Assembly (NCBI RefSeq): GCF_016097555.1
Contig: NC_054712.1
Location: 51,438,938-51,502,937, forward strand
From: Gigantopelta aegis
Lineage: Eukaryota > Mollusca > Gastropoda > Neomphalida > Peltospiridae
Direction of reading: 5' to 3'
DNA length: 64,000 bases
The position numbers and the translations under genes are program-made. The notes under the pieces are model-generated. The model worked only from the letters and a program-made list of their open reading frames with translations. It searched no databases and was not told the DNA's origin. The number at the start of each line of letters is the position of its first letter. Positions within the stretch are counted from its first letter, which is position 1. Positions 1 through 29,637 of this stretch are shown here, in pieces.

Positions 1-40
1 GATTATTACATCAGAAAAATATTGATTCCATCCTTGGATT

Positions 41-125
41 TATTTATTTGTTTGTTTGTTTGTTTATTTATTTATTTATTTATTTATGAATTCCTTTATT
101 CTTATTTATTTATTTATTTATTTAT
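41..125. repeat. TTTA/TTTG-rich microsatellite
   Basis: Runs of TTTA and TTTG tetranucleotides. No gene is seen between position 1 and 353. Confidence 0.9.
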
Positions 126-353
126 GTTTCATTTAATTGTTTATGTGTATGCATTTTACTACTAATTTAATACGATATATCTCGTGTACAGTAAAATGGT
201 TATATTTCATAACTGGGCTACTGCAAAAATAAACATGGACAGCTGGTACTTTGTGTACACTGACAGTAGGCAATTACCTTTAAGCGAAAACTCCTGATAA
301 ATGAATCTGTACTTGAGTTCAGAGGTGAATCACATTAACAGGTGGAACGAAAG

Positions 354-626
354 AAATGTTTTATTTAACGACGCACTCAAACACATTTTATTTACGGTTA
401 TATGGCGTCAGACATATGGTTAAGGACTACACATATTTTTTAGAGGAAACCCGCTGTCGCCACTACATGGGCTACTCTTTCCGATTAGCAGCAAAGGATT
501 TTTTATTTGCGTTTCTCACAGGCAGGATAGCACAAACCATGGCCTTTGTTGAACCAATTATGGATCAGTGGTCGGTGCAATTAGTTTACACCTACCCATT
601 GAGCCTTGCGGAGTACTCACTCAGGG
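354..626 (-). mobile_element. SINE family A copy, headless
   Basis: Read on the minus strand this ends in the family-A 3' segment (ATTTAACGACGCACTCAA, then TATATGGCGTC). The far side carries the unit CCTTGCGGAGTACTCACTCA, shared with the full-length copy at 15258-15659. The tRNA-like head is missing, so it is a 5'-truncated copy. Confidence 0.75.
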
Positions 627-640
627 TTTGGAATGAATGA

Positions 641-897
641 ATGAATGAATGAATGTTTAACGACACCCCAGCACGAAAAATACATCGGCTATTGGGTGTC
701 AAACTATGGTAATGCAAATAAATAAAGTGATGATCAACATCAATATAAAAATTCAAGGTTTAAACAAAAACAGTGTAAAGAACTGTGCAAAAATACAGGG
801 AACTGAACCCAGTACCTACCAGCTTGTAGACCGATGGCCTAACCACGACGCCAACGAGGGCCGGTTAACAGGTGGAACGGGACGTATCCTAGTTCAG
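641..897 (-). mobile_element. tRNA-headed SINE with a LINE-derived 3' tail
   Basis: On the minus strand it begins with a tRNA-like head (GTCGTGGTTAGGCCATCGG, then TGGGTTCAGTTCCC as a B-box-like motif) and ends in (ATTC)n. Its body matches, base by base over about 175 bp, the 3' untranslated end of the LINE at 25931-26640. It includes TGACACCCAATAGCCGAT and GTGCTGGGGTGTCGTTAAAC. It therefore looks like a SINE that borrows that LINE's 3' end for retrotransposition. Confidence 0.8.
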
Positions 898-1121
898 TGG
901 TAGAGTGCTCGCTAACGCCGGTTGTAGACTGGTAAATAGGTAGGCACATAATGCACATGTTGGCTTCTAGGCTGTATTACTAATATTTGTAATTACAGTC
1001 TAGTACCCCGCTCCCCCCCCCCCCCCCCCCCACACACACCGTCTCCTTCACAACGGAGCTGCGACCATGTCCAAGCCAGCATTAAGACTGATGACTTAGT
1101 CCCTACTCCAAAATGGAAGGA

Positions 1122-1346
1122 AGGAATGTTGTATTTAACGACGCACAATACACATTTTAATTGCAGTTATATGGCGTCGGACATATAATTATGGACCACA
1201 CAGATAATGAAAGAGGAAACCTGCTGCCATCAAGCAACGGGCTTCTGTTTTTTATATTTTATGTCCACTGTCCCATAGACAGGATAGTACATACCATGAC
1301 CTATGTTACATCAGTTGTGGAGCACTGGCTGTATCCCAACGAGGTC
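1122..1346 (-). mobile_element. SINE family A copy, 5'-truncated
   Basis: Contains the family-A landmarks TATTTAACGACGCA, TATATGGCGTCGGACATAT, CAGACAGGATAGTACATACC-like text and GTTGTGGAGCACTGGCTG, then stops before the tRNA head. More diverged than the copies near 38 kb. Confidence 0.75.
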
Positions 1347-1395
1347 ACTAGTGTATAACTGTATAAATGTAATGGTGTGTGTTTGTTGTAGAGAG

Positions 1396-19354
<17,959 letters not shown>

Positions 19355-20240
19355 AGGTGCAGGAACATGTTATAATGATATTATAATGAATGTGTGGCTG
19401 AAAATTGGTTGCTCGGCTTAAAATATAGATTTCGTCGTCTCGTTCCATGATAAGTTTAATATATACATTAATATATTTCCTGATATTACTAAACGAAATA
19501 GGTGAGGGATTTATGGGAAATTACGTACAAAGTCACACACTATGTGGGTGTTTGTTTTTTGTTTCTTTTTTATCTTTTCCAAAACTTCGTAGTTTATTGT
19601 TGTGATCTGTTGAAGAGTGCAGATGGAAGGAGCATTCTTACGATTCAATGAGATGCATTTACACAAACTACTTGCCCAATCCCATACTCATCAAACGTTT
19701 GGAATGTGCCAAACATTCACGCAAAAACGAAAATACTGACCAGAGCTTTTATAGACATTCGGACACCCACGAACACACCTGATGTACAGAAACAGGCGCG
19801 TGTATGGGGGAGGGGGGGGGGGGGGGATTTCCAGAGGATCCAAAACTTGTCTTTGCTCAAGCAAATTAAAAAACCAAAATATATATATTTTACAGGGGAA
19901 CATGATTCCACCGCCCTATACACTTAACGCGCTACAATTTAGACTCCTATTGGCTACAATTCCGACAAACGGGCCTGAGAAATGACTATTCCAATCACGA
20001 ATCTATATGTCCCACACTTTTGTAAGATGAACACATTTAGAGACACATTTTGAGGGAATATTTTTCAAGGAGTTGGTAAAGTTTTCATGTTGCATGATAT
20101 TCTTTCAATATACAATTATAACAGCCAGGACCCGTAACAGTTCCATTGCCCGTGGCCCACAGCTCCGGGGACGTATATGTAGCTTGATGTCGGGGGTGAG
20201 GAGTATGTAGTAGTGTTGGTATAAAGCAGCCAATGGGAAT

Positions 20241-20319
20241 CTCCCTATTAGCTCAGTTGGTGGGGCCGCTGGACTCTGGTGCTGAGAGTCCACTGTTCGA
20301 GTCCCATTAATGGAGGAGG
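20241..20319 (+). mobile_element. tRNA-related sequence, probably a SINE head
   Basis: TTAGCTCAGTTGGTGGGGC is a good A box. GGACTCTGGTGCTGAGAGTC can form an arm, and TGTTCGAGTCCC is a good B box. The outer ends (CTCCCTAT and ATGGAGGAG) pair only partly and the anticodon loop is odd, so this is better read as a retroposed tRNA-like head than a working tRNA gene. Confidence 0.5.
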
Positions 20320-21546
20320 ATTTTTCTGTGACATATATTTCAAATAAATAAATAAATAACTATATACATAAATAAATAATAATAATTTAAAAAAAGCATT
20401 TAAAAACGAATATTTTAAGGCATTTACACGAACTATGTTTTCTCCAACTTTCCGGAAACACCTTTTTTAGTCCTGAAGAGCATAGAGAAAAAAAAGAAAA
20501 TATTTGGTGGATAATCGACAGAATTGTACGCGTTCAGTTGAAACGACCACACCGTAACGTTATGCCAGGCGAGTCTTGTCGACATAGATGCTATTTTCGT
20601 GCAACTCATCGGTGTTTGACGGACCTGTCTAGTCACCGCGGCAGATTTTGTGGATTCATTGATTTTATAAGATTTGTCACGATGTGATGTGATATCGTCG
20701 TGCTAAACGAGACAGCGTATAAGCACATACTAATAGTTATTTATGTAAAGATTATGCATGGGATCGATTAATTTGTAGTTACTTATTACAAATGAATGCA
20801 AAAATAGCGGGGAAAATTTTTACTTTTAGTCAGGATGTAGCACTATTAAAGGGAATCTTTAATGAAAGAATCTGTATGAAAAACTGATCAAACTGATGAG
20901 AAAAAAAATAATGGAACATACTAGTGTGTTATTTCAAATCAAATTTAATTATCCACGAGTGTAGTTATGTCTGTATAAAATACAGAAATGTGAAGTGGGA
21001 TTGAATGTTATTATTGCTAATTTAACACAGTTAACTTCCTTGTGGGTGGGGATTCTAAAAGCAATCAATATTTGCTTAACAATTTATGTGTTCCAGTATT
21101 TGTTCCATCAGTATATTCTTATTATTTTGTTTAAACCAAAAGAACATGAGAAAATAGTATAATATACACAATAGATTTTAGTAGCAATTCGTGCTTCTGT
21201 GTCATTCATCTCATTAAAATAATAATAATAATAAACGAAGGTACAAAGTCAGTCGTCATATTATGAGAAATCGTCTACAAGAACATGTATATAAATACCG
21301 GAATAACCGAATCAGCTGTATGGGTTTTCACAAAACTCAAATAACTGATATACCTTAATCACCAATATTTCGTTTTAGAAATGAACTATTTCGGAATACA
21401 TTATTCTACTGAAATAAATATTGCTTTTTTTTTGTTTCTCGTAAATAAAACGTAAATGTTCCCAAACGTATTAAACGCCAAGCAATTTTGGATTTTTGTT
21501 TCTTTCAATTCATACTAACATATTTAGTTTTCTTTTTGACCTTTTT

Positions 21547-21592
21547 TGGGGGGGGGGGGGGGGGGGGGGGAAGGGGGGGGGGGGGGGGGGGT
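21547..21592. repeat. Poly-G tract
   Basis: Over 40 G residues broken only by AA. Length in the assembly may be unreliable. Confidence 0.9.
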
Positions 21593-21996
21593 AATTTTAA
21601 ACCAGAATAACAGTGGTAATAATTATAATTGTTTTGCTTTTGTGGTAACAGTAAGCTTTTAATTAATATGTTTTTGTTATTTTCATTTTGGTTGTGTGTG
21701 CGTTTTTTGTGTGTTTGTTTCTTTATTTTTTGTTAATGATTGTTTTTCTCTAAATTTGGTGTGTGTGTGTGTATGTGTGTGCGCGCGCGCGCACGCGTGT
21801 GTGTGATAAATTAGGTGTATAAATACGCGACAGCGTGTGGAAAGTTGAATTATTTCATGTTATATTCTACGTCAAGCCCAGAGTTAGAATATTTATTTCT
21901 CAATGTTTATAATTAGCTATAACAGTGTTTTGAATTATGTGTGAAGCGACGCTAGGTTTGCTCATTGACAATATACGTGGAACAAGTGTGGGTGTG

Positions 21997-22165
21997 CGTG
22001 TGTATTTATGTGTGTAATTCATGTGTGTATTTATGTGTGTAATTCATGTGTGTATTTATGTGTGTAATTCATGTGTGTATTTATGTGTGTAATTCATGTG
22101 TGTATTTATGTGTGTAATTCATGTGTGTATTTATGTGTGTAATTCATGTGTGTATTTATGTGTGT
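21997..22165. repeat. 25-bp tandem repeat, about 7 copies
   Basis: Unit AATTCATGTGTGTATTTATG plus TGTGT, almost perfectly conserved. Confidence 0.95.
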
Positions 22166-22497
22166 GTTGAGGGTATGCGAGGACACGTCTTCCTTCCTTT
22201 ATTGTCTCTGATTTGACATAGTTTATATAATTATGTGTGTTTATATTTAATATTACGCTTTTCTTTTATTTATATGTGCCGTGTGTTTAGATTACAAAGT
22301 AGGAACATAAGTAACACACCCAGATATTGGAACTTGGTATATGTTAGCATGGATAATAGAAACTATAATCAATTTAGACTTACACTTTAATAAATAACTT
22401 CAGGTAGAATGAATGAGTGAATGAGCGAAAGAAAGAGTTTATTATTGAAACAATTAATATCCGAATGAATGGATGCAAGAAGGAAGAACGAGTGACC

Positions 22498-22580
22498 GAA
22501 TAAATAAGTTGATGAATGAATGAATGAATAAATGAATGAATGAATGAATGAATGTATGTATGGATGGATGGATGGATGGA
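22498..22580. repeat. GAAT/GGAT tetranucleotide repeat
   Basis: (TGAA)n passing into (TGGA)n. Confidence 0.9.
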
Positions 22581-22727
22581 TAGACAATCTTATGAAGCTA
22601 ATTTCTCGTAGAAGCTTTTATGTTCATGAAAATGTAGTATTACTTAATCTAATACCAGCTTGTACAAATTGCTCATTCTTGTAATAAACAGTTCTGAATT
22701 CAGATTAGTTTTGAGTCTCTGTTTTTA

Positions 22728-22905
22728 CGGGGCCGGATGTAGCCCAGTGAAAAAGCGTTCGCCTGATGATTGATCGGTCTAGGATCGATCTCCATCGATC
22801 GGCTCATTGGGCTATTTCTCGATCCAGCCAGTGCACCACGACTGGCATATCAAAGGCCGCGGCATGTGCTATCCTATTTGTATAGAAACTTTAAAAAGCC
22901 TGCAA
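22728..22905 (+). mobile_element. SINE head fragment
   Basis: Plus strand: GATGTAGCCCAGTGAAAAAG (A box region), TCTAGGATCGATCTCC, TTGGGCTATTTCTCG, CCAGTGCACCACGACTGG. Truncated after TGTGCTATCCTATTTGTATA. Confidence 0.7.
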
Positions 22906-22967
22906 ACCCATTATTTTGACTTTTGTGGGGCACTGGTTGTCACGGGAAAAAGCTCATCCAGATAATA

Positions 22968-23775
22968 GGACCACCGAGGAGGTTTGATTCTGCAACCAGA
23001 GTACTTCAGGCGAGCGCTCTAACGACTGTATTAGAGCCGACCCTGTATATATCACAGATCTATGCTGACAATCATTTATCTAGGACCACCGAGGAGGTTT
23101 GATTCTGCAACCAGAGCACTTCAGGCGAGCGCTCTAACGGCTGTACTAGAGCCGGCCCTGTATATAGCACAGATCTATGCTGACAATCATTTATCTAGGA
23201 CCACCGAGGAGGTTTGATTCTGCAACCAGAGCACTTCAGGCGAGCGCTCTAACGACTGTACTAGAGCCGGCCCTGTATATATCACAAATCTATGCTGACA
23301 AATATTTATCTAGGACCACCGAGGAGGTTTGATTCTGCAACCAGAGCACTTCAGGCGAGCGCTCTAACGACTGTATTAAAGCCGGCCCTGTATATATCAC
23401 AGATCTATGCTAACAATCATTTATTTAGGACCACCGAGGAGGTTTGATTCTGCAACCAGAGCACTTCAGGCGAGCGCTCTAACGACTGTATTAGGGCCGG
23501 CCCTGTATATATCACAGATCTATGCTGAAAATCATTTATCTAGGACCACCGAGGAGGTTTGATTCTGCAACCAGAGCACTTCAGGCGAACGCTCTAACGA
23601 CTGTACTAGAGCCGGCCCTGTATATATCACAGATCTATGCTGACAATCATTTATCTAGGACCACCGAGGAGGTTTGATTCTGCAACCAGAGCACTTCAGG
23701 CGAGCGCTCTACCGACTGTATTAGAGCCGGCCCTGTATATATCACAGATCTATGCTGACAAGCATTTATCTATCT
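22968..23775 (-). repeat. 115-bp minisatellite made from a SINE head
   Basis: Seven units. Each contains GGACCACCGAGGAGGTTTGA, TTCTGCAACCAGAGCACTTC and AGGCGAGCGCTCTAACGAC (reverse complement of a tRNA-like head with A and B boxes), plus a spacer ending ATCTATGCTGACAATCATTT. The second array in the window to be seeded from SINE promoter sequence. Confidence 0.9.
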
Positions 23776-24062
23776 CATTGCAAGTTGCCTCAAGCGTTTT
23801 CAAAACGCACGCATGGCCCGCATCCAGTGTTAAATGATCTCATCGCAAACAGTGTTGTTGTTTTATCAGCCTCACCGCACCCAAGTATCGCATTCAGAGT
23901 AAAGACTCATACAGACTGGATGCGGTGCGTGCGTGCAGTCTGGCTAAAAAATTTTTAATCGAAATACATTACTTTCAAAGAGAGTGTCTAGACTGGATGA
24001 ATGCGTACGATACATGTGTGTATAAAACGCATTTCATTTCAACTGATTTTTGTGGTCACATA

Positions 24063-24265
24063 ACTCAGCTATCTGGACTCTGTCCAGGACAGTGGGTTAG
24101 TTGTTAGTTGTTATTGGTCAGTGAGAGATAAGAGGGTGTAGTGGTCTTACACCTACCCACTGAGTCGTTAAAACTCGTTCTGGGTGGGAGTTGGTATCGG
24201 GGTGCGAACCATGTACCTACCAGCTTTATGTCTGATGGCTTAACCACGACACCACCGTGGCCGAT
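24063..24265 (-). mobile_element. SINE family D copy
   Basis: Minus-strand equivalent of 6991-7260: TCTGTCCAGGACAGTGGGTT, AGTTGTTAGT, CTACCCACTGAGTCGTTAAA, and head text GGCTTAACCACGACACCACC. Confidence 0.75.
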
Positions 24266-24299
24266 TTATAAAACACAATGAAATATAATAACACGCAAG

Positions 24300-24550
24300 C
24301 CGCAGACGCATCGTATATTTAATATATAAAAGTAGTCGTTACACATAATATATGTAATATATATAATACTAGTCGTTACGCATCATATATTTAATATATA
24401 ATACTAGTTGTTATACATAATATATGTAATATATATACTAGTCGTTACACATAATTTTATAGTTAATATATAATACTAGTCGTTACACAGCATATATTTA
24501 ATATATAATACTAGTCATCATACATCATGTATTTAATATATGATACTAGT
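24300..24550. repeat. AT-rich minisatellite
   Basis: Several units of about 50-60 bp containing ATATATAATACTAGTCGTTA and CACATAATATATGTAAT. Confidence 0.8.
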
Positions 24551-24897
24551 CGTTAGACAATATTATTACTCGAAAACATCTTACAATGCTGCAAACTCGG
24601 TAGAGTTATTTTCATAAGTCGTAAAAAACTGTTTTGAATAAACGTGGACCTTTAACATAAATCTGTCTATTTTAAAATCTTAACACACATCTGGCTGTTT
24701 AGAAAACATTACAGAAACGGTGTGCTTCTAGTTCAAGGTATGTTATTCTTTCTCCCCTCAACTGGGGATGTCACGGTCCGATAGCGTTCAACAATTATGG
24801 GTACGTCACCCGGCTACGTCATGTTACACTGACCTAATGGTCGTGAACTCATTGGAATGCTGAATAGTCTGGGTGAAAAACAGCACGTTTGCAAACA

Positions 24898-24970
24898 AGT
24901 TTGTTAAAGTTTGTTTTCTTTAACGACAACACTAGAGCACAATGATTTATTAATGATAGACGAGATGCGG
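24898..24970 (-). mobile_element. SINE family B 3' fragment
   Basis: TTTGTTTTCTTTAACGACAA, then CACTAGAGCACAATGATTTA. Only the 3' end remains. Confidence 0.6.
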
Positions 24971-25930
24971 TCCGTCTAAAAAAAAAAAAAAAAAATATAT
25001 ATATATTAAAAAAACTAAATATTTTAGTTTCATTGAGAGCGTCTGCACTGGATACGTGTGTTTGCAAAACACATGCGGCCAGCAGTAATGAAATAATCGT
25101 ATAATAATGGTATATAGGTTATGCTCAACAAGCAACAATCGGACCGCGCGCCGCATGCAGTCTGTATGAACCTTTACACTGGATGCGAAGCGTGGATGAC
25201 GTGAGCATATTTAAATTTCATATAAAAACATGTTCTTAAGTTTTAAACCCATACCAACTCAAATAACATTTTTAGAAAAAAAAAGTCCAGTATAAATAAA
25301 AATGTTTCTTTACAAATTACCATTAAATTATACAGATAAATTCTCATTTCTAACACAGGGATGAAGACAAAATGCTACAATAGCCAAGATATGCAGCTTG
25401 ACTTGTCTCTGAAATAAACCAATACTACAGAACACAGAGAATAAAGGTAGAATGACGCGTGTAGTAGTATATAACCTAGTCTGGGGGTGGCAGTCCTCTT
25501 TGTGGCGATGCAAGAGGGGTACAATATCCAGAAAGGGATTTCCTCGGGAGTGGCTGTCTTCCTATAGACGAAACTCGCACACCTGTGCGTTTAATTTAGA
25601 TAGTGTAAATGCTATAGTAGTAGTCTACTAGCAAAAAACAAAAATCGAAAGAAAAATAAATGTGTGAAACACCCCCCCCAAAAAACAACAACCCAAAAAA
25701 CAAACAACAAACAACAACAACAAAAAAACAACAACATTTTACCAAAATATAAGATGTACTTAGTTATTACTAATATATTACAAAACATAAAAACGTACTT
25801 AATGTTTATCACAGTAATATTTGGTTGGTTATGTCATCATGTAAGTCTTGGTGTAATTTTAGATCTAATCTGTTCTTATTTTGATTCTGAACCAGAAGCT
25901 AATTAAATATGATTCCTTTTTACCATAAGT

Positions 25931-26640
25931 GCCAATAAAGACATTGTATTTTGTTGGGTACCCAGCCATGTTGGCATCAGGGGTAATGAAAAGGCAGATT
26001 CAGCTGCCAAGTCTGCTTTGGATCTGCCTCATGCCAGGATTGGTGTACCGTATACTGATTTTAAATATTGTATCAACCAATTTATCTTTTCGACTTGGCA
26101 ACGTGATTGGGACGCTGAGGTTGCGAACAAGCTTCATGCTATCAAGCCAGTCTTGGGAGACTGGCAGTCCTCCTATAGACAGTGCAGAAAGGATGAAATA
26201 GTCTTGTGTCGTGCCCGCATCGGTCACACTTACTTAACCCATTCATTTATCTTGAAGAAAGATCCTCCACCTCAGTGTGAGCACTGCCAGTGTCTTCTGA
26301 CTGTGTGACACATTTTGGTGGCGTGTAAGCAGTTGTCAGCAACTCGAAAAGATATATTTGGACAAAGAAATGTGATGGAATCATTTCGATTCCATCCAGA
26401 ACTTTTATTGCAGTTTTTACGAAATACTGACTTTTATTCTAAATTTTAATTATATCTATCTGTGATATTTGTATTTTTACACAGTCCTTTACACTGTGTT
26501 TTTATTTAACTGTTGAATTTTTATATTGATGATGATCATCACACTTTTCTTGCATTTTACCATAGTTTGACACCCAATAGCCGATATATTTTTCGTGCTG
26601 GGGTGTCGTTAAACATTCATTCATTCATTCATTCATTCAT
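25931..26640 (+). mobile_element. LINE, 5'-truncated, RNase H end (I/Nimb-like)
   Basis: A frame open from 25931 gives the end of an RNase H domain (DIVFCWVPSHVGIRGNEKAD) and then a C-terminal region with CRARIGHTYLTHSF and a Cys cluster (CEHCQC). It stops at a TGA (26306-26308) where Arg is expected, and the same frame continues with HILVACKQLSATRKDIFG to a TAA near 26449. A 3' UTR of about 190 bp and an (ATTC)n tail follow. RNase H plus this tail type suggests the I superclade, perhaps Nimb. Upstream RT and ORF1 are missing. Its 3' UTR is shared with the SINE at 641-897. Confidence 0.8.
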
Positions 26641-26744
26641 TCTTTTTACCATAAGATTGAATAAAAAGTGTAGCTCTATTAGATACTTATGGCGTATCCA
26701 GTTCCAGATTTAAAAAATACATGAAGTGTCTTCAATACGTTTTG

Positions 26745-27153
26745 AGTTCTATTTTTTTTTAGAAATACCAAGCCCAAAACAACAGAAGCTGAGCCGGGCG
26801 CTGTCAGAATATAAAGCATTTTCCATGTCTTCTGCTGCCAGATCTGTAGTTCGCGCCAACACAGACGCGGTGTGTTTTGTCACATTCAATTCAATTTCAA
26901 TGTCTTTCTTTCTCAACTGGAATCTTACTCGCCAGATCCTAAAATCGATGGTCGCCCAACGGACAATCTGATTAAAATTAGCTCTACTGGTCTACCAGTA
27001 GATCTAACAGCATTGCGTGGGCTCCCATGTCCAGGTGACATTTCATCTATAAATAACAATTTAAATATCGACCAATTACACTTCGCCTTTTATAGCGTTA
27101 TTCGGGAGCATACAAATTTAAAAAAATATCGGGCGAGACTATTTATGCAATAG
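26745..27153 (+). other. Unassigned open stretch
   Basis: Two overlapping frames (26726-26971 and 26872-27153) with fairly coding-like composition, for example EIPSPKQQKLSRALSEYKAF and SSTGLPVDLTALRGLPCPGD. An acceptor-like T-run with AG precedes 26761. It may be a decayed exon or transposon piece. I do not recognise it. Confidence 0.25.
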
Positions 27154-27630
27154 GCGAACTTGTTTGTCTATTTGAACATTAAAAGAGGGAAAAGTGCAGT
27201 AATAAACTCTGGATTGTATATTAGTATAAACAGATTTTATGGCTATACCATCACGGTATATTTTATATTGAAATTAGTTTCCGGCATATTTCGTAATTCA
27301 CCCGAAACATTTCATATACCCTCGGCATAATCCCGAATGTTTTCAAATTCTGTTCAAATCACTGGCGTGATTTTGCATGTAATGTTTTGATTGGTCGAAT
27401 GAAAGATCAACTGGACATGACCTCCAGCGGGCTGCTGTTAGATCCACATGTAATAGTGGATCTAATTTTAATTAGATTTCCCAACGGACTACCTTTGTAA
27501 TTTCTTAGTCGCCCTTAGCCCATAAAGGTGGCCACGGGCGACAGGGCGACTGCTAATTTTCAAGCCTGGCTTCAGAAACTAGAAAGTACAGTGAGTGGTC
27601 AGTATAATGCAATGATGAATAAACAGATTA

Positions 27631-27940
27631 AGGGCGGTACGTAGCCCAGTGGTAATGCACTCGCATGATTATCGGTCGGACTAGGATAAATCCCCGTCTG
27701 TGGGTTAAGGTTATTTCTCGTTCCAGCCAGTACACCACGACTGGTATATCAAAGGCTGTGGTATGTACGATCCTGTCGGTCGGATGGTGCATATAAAAGA
27801 TCCCTTGCTATTAATGAAAAAAAAATGTAGCGGGTTTCCTCTCTAAGACTTATATGCCAAAATTACCAAATGTGTGACACCCAATAGCCGATGATAAATA
27901 AATCAATGTATTTTAGTGGTGTCGATAAACAAAACACACT
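27631..27940 (+). mobile_element. SINE family B copy, plus strand
   Basis: Head GTACGTAGCCCAGTGGTAAT, middle CCAGTACACCACGACTGGTA, ATGGTGCATATAAAAGATCC, and 3' part ACACCCAATAGCCGATGATA with GTGGTGTCGATAAACAAAAC. Confidence 0.8.
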
Positions 27941-27999
27941 TTTAAGTAGATGTATGAATGGAATGAATGGAATAATAGACAAAATAATTAGCTATTAAA

Positions 28000-28170
28000 G
28001 AGACGGTCCTGAATTTGTTGCCATTGTAAGATGTTTACGACAGACTTTTTAACGAATAAAATTACATATTAAATAACTCTTTTGCCTGTTACTGATTTCT
28101 CTTATGTTTATATAGCAAATCACTCTATAGATTTTACCTCTAAATAATTTCGTACCGAAAAATAGCTATG
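28000..28170. mobile_element. MITE family A, partial
   Basis: Left end TTAAAGAGACGGTCCTGAAT, TGTAAGATGTTTACGACAGA and CTTTTTAACGAATAAAATTA match family A. The right half decays near 28165. Confidence 0.6.
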
Positions 28171-28189
28171 AACATCAGGAATTAATGAA

Positions 28190-28250
28190 TGGGTGAATGT
28201 TTAACGACACCCCGGGACAAAAATGCACATCTGCTATTATGCCAAACAAA
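28190..28250 (-). mobile_element. 3' end of the LINE/SINE tail family
   Basis: GTGAATGTTTAACGACACCC, then AAAAATGCACATCTGCTATT, a short minus-strand 3' end like 641-700. Confidence 0.5.
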
Positions 28251-28282
28251 GGCAAGAATATGAAATGTTTTTTTTAATAAAC

Positions 28283-28530
28283 ATGGGATTTAGCTCAGTC
28301 AGTTGAGTGCTCGCTTGAGGTCCTTGCGTCGCAAGATCGAACCACCTCGGTTCCAATCCATTCAGCTGATTGTGTTTTTTCTCGTTCCAACCAGTGCACC
28401 AACAGCTGACCAAAGGCCGTGGTATGTATTTTTCTGTCTGTGGGAAAGTGCATATAAAAGATCCCTTGCTGCATTAGGAAAAAAGTAGCGGGTTTCCTCT
28501 AATGACTACGCGAGTCAGAATTACTGGGGG
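28283..28530 (+). mobile_element. SINE family B copy with strong pol III A box
   Basis: ATGGGATTTAGCTCAGTCAG, then TTGAGTGCTCGCTTGAGG (A-box arm), CGCAAGATCGAACC (B box), GTTCCAACCAGTGCACCAAC, AAAAGATCCCTTGCTGCATT. Confidence 0.75.
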
Positions 28531-28636
28531 TAAAAACACAATACAATACGAATATGAAGTTAAGTTAAGTATATATTAAAAACTGTATAAAAATCTAAAT
28601 ATTTTAAAAACTTTAAAATTATTTCTAGATGGAATT

Positions 28637-28705
28637 TTTAGTTAAAGTTTATTTTGTTTAACGACCCCACTAGAGCACGTTGATTTATCAATCATCGGCT
28701 ATTAG
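28637..28705 (-). mobile_element. SINE family B 3' fragment
   Basis: TTTTGTTTAACGACCCCACT, then AGAGCACGTTGATTTATCAA. Only the 3' end is present. Confidence 0.6.
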
Positions 28706-28776
28706 ATATGAATTTTAAACAAAAATATTTTAATAAATTTTTACAGTATACAGATATACGGTTGGAGGGAGTTGAG

Positions 28777-28778
<2 letters not shown>

Positions 28779-28857
<79 letters not shown>

Positions 28858-28896
28858 AGTCCATGCAACCCATGAAACCTTTTTTGTTGGTCCCCC

Positions 28897-28948
<52 letters not shown>

Positions 28949-28950
28949 AT
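28779..28950. repeat. (GA)n tract and long poly-C tract
   Basis: (GA)n at 28779-28848, a G-run to 28858, and a C-run of more than 50 at 28895-28948. All frames here are low complexity. Confidence 0.95.
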
Positions 28951-28979
28951 ATGATCCCGGCTGCGCCAGTGCATTTAAT

Positions 28980-29637
28980 CTTAAAATAAATGAAAACAAT
29001 ATTTAATACACAAATTAAAATATCAAGTACAAAAAAATTATAATAAACAATATCTGCCAAGCATTAATTTTTCACATATTAGTATTTGCAAACACAAAAG
29101 TAACACATTCATTTTTTTTAAAGTTTAATATCTGGTGTGTAATGTTTTATATAAAAATAAAACAAACACTATGTAAAAATAGTTAAAAAAAACAAACACA
29201 TAAAAAAACATTACGCCACATGACTTTACAAGCGTTTGCTTACTAACAAGCGCTCGTCTGGTATCCAGTACCCATGCACCGATGTTAATCGCACCGAGGA
29301 AATATTAATCGCACCGACAGCCAATAAGGAATAGCTATATAAATGTATTGTTGCCAGAGTAATCAGTAATCACGCTCTCGGCGCATGCCAAGTTACGTGT
29401 TTCCAGACATGCTCATCAATACCGGTTCCAAGTTCGAAATCGGTTTAAGGCCAACACTTTTTCTTCTTTTCTTTTTTAAAGCACTGTCTGCACTGTCTTA
29501 AGTAGCTACCTTTCTTAAGCAGCACCTATTTTAAACAGGCACCTTTATAATCTCGCATATTCAAGTTAGCACTAGTTGATCTATTTTCACCAACCACCTG
29601 TATTCACAGTAACACAACTGTATTTAATATTTATGAA
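28980..29637. other. AT-rich intergenic stretch
   Basis: No gene, SINE or tandem structure recognised. GTTAATCGCACCGA and ATTAATCGCACCGA form a short direct repeat near 29285-29320. Confidence 0.55.

Larger units (their letters stand above)
19355..22727. other. Intergenic stretch, no gene recognised
   Basis: AT-rich. Contents: a G-run at 19806-19826, a tRNA-like sequence at 20241-20319, a G-run at 21547-21592, TG/GC alternation at 21757-21805, a 25-bp tandem repeat and AATG/GGAT tetranucleotides. No frame with domain-like composition. Confidence 0.6.

Noticed and set aside
20241-20319. Functional tRNA gene
   Set aside because: A and B boxes are good, but the acceptor stem pairs poorly and the anticodon arm is irregular. 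A SINE head is more likely.
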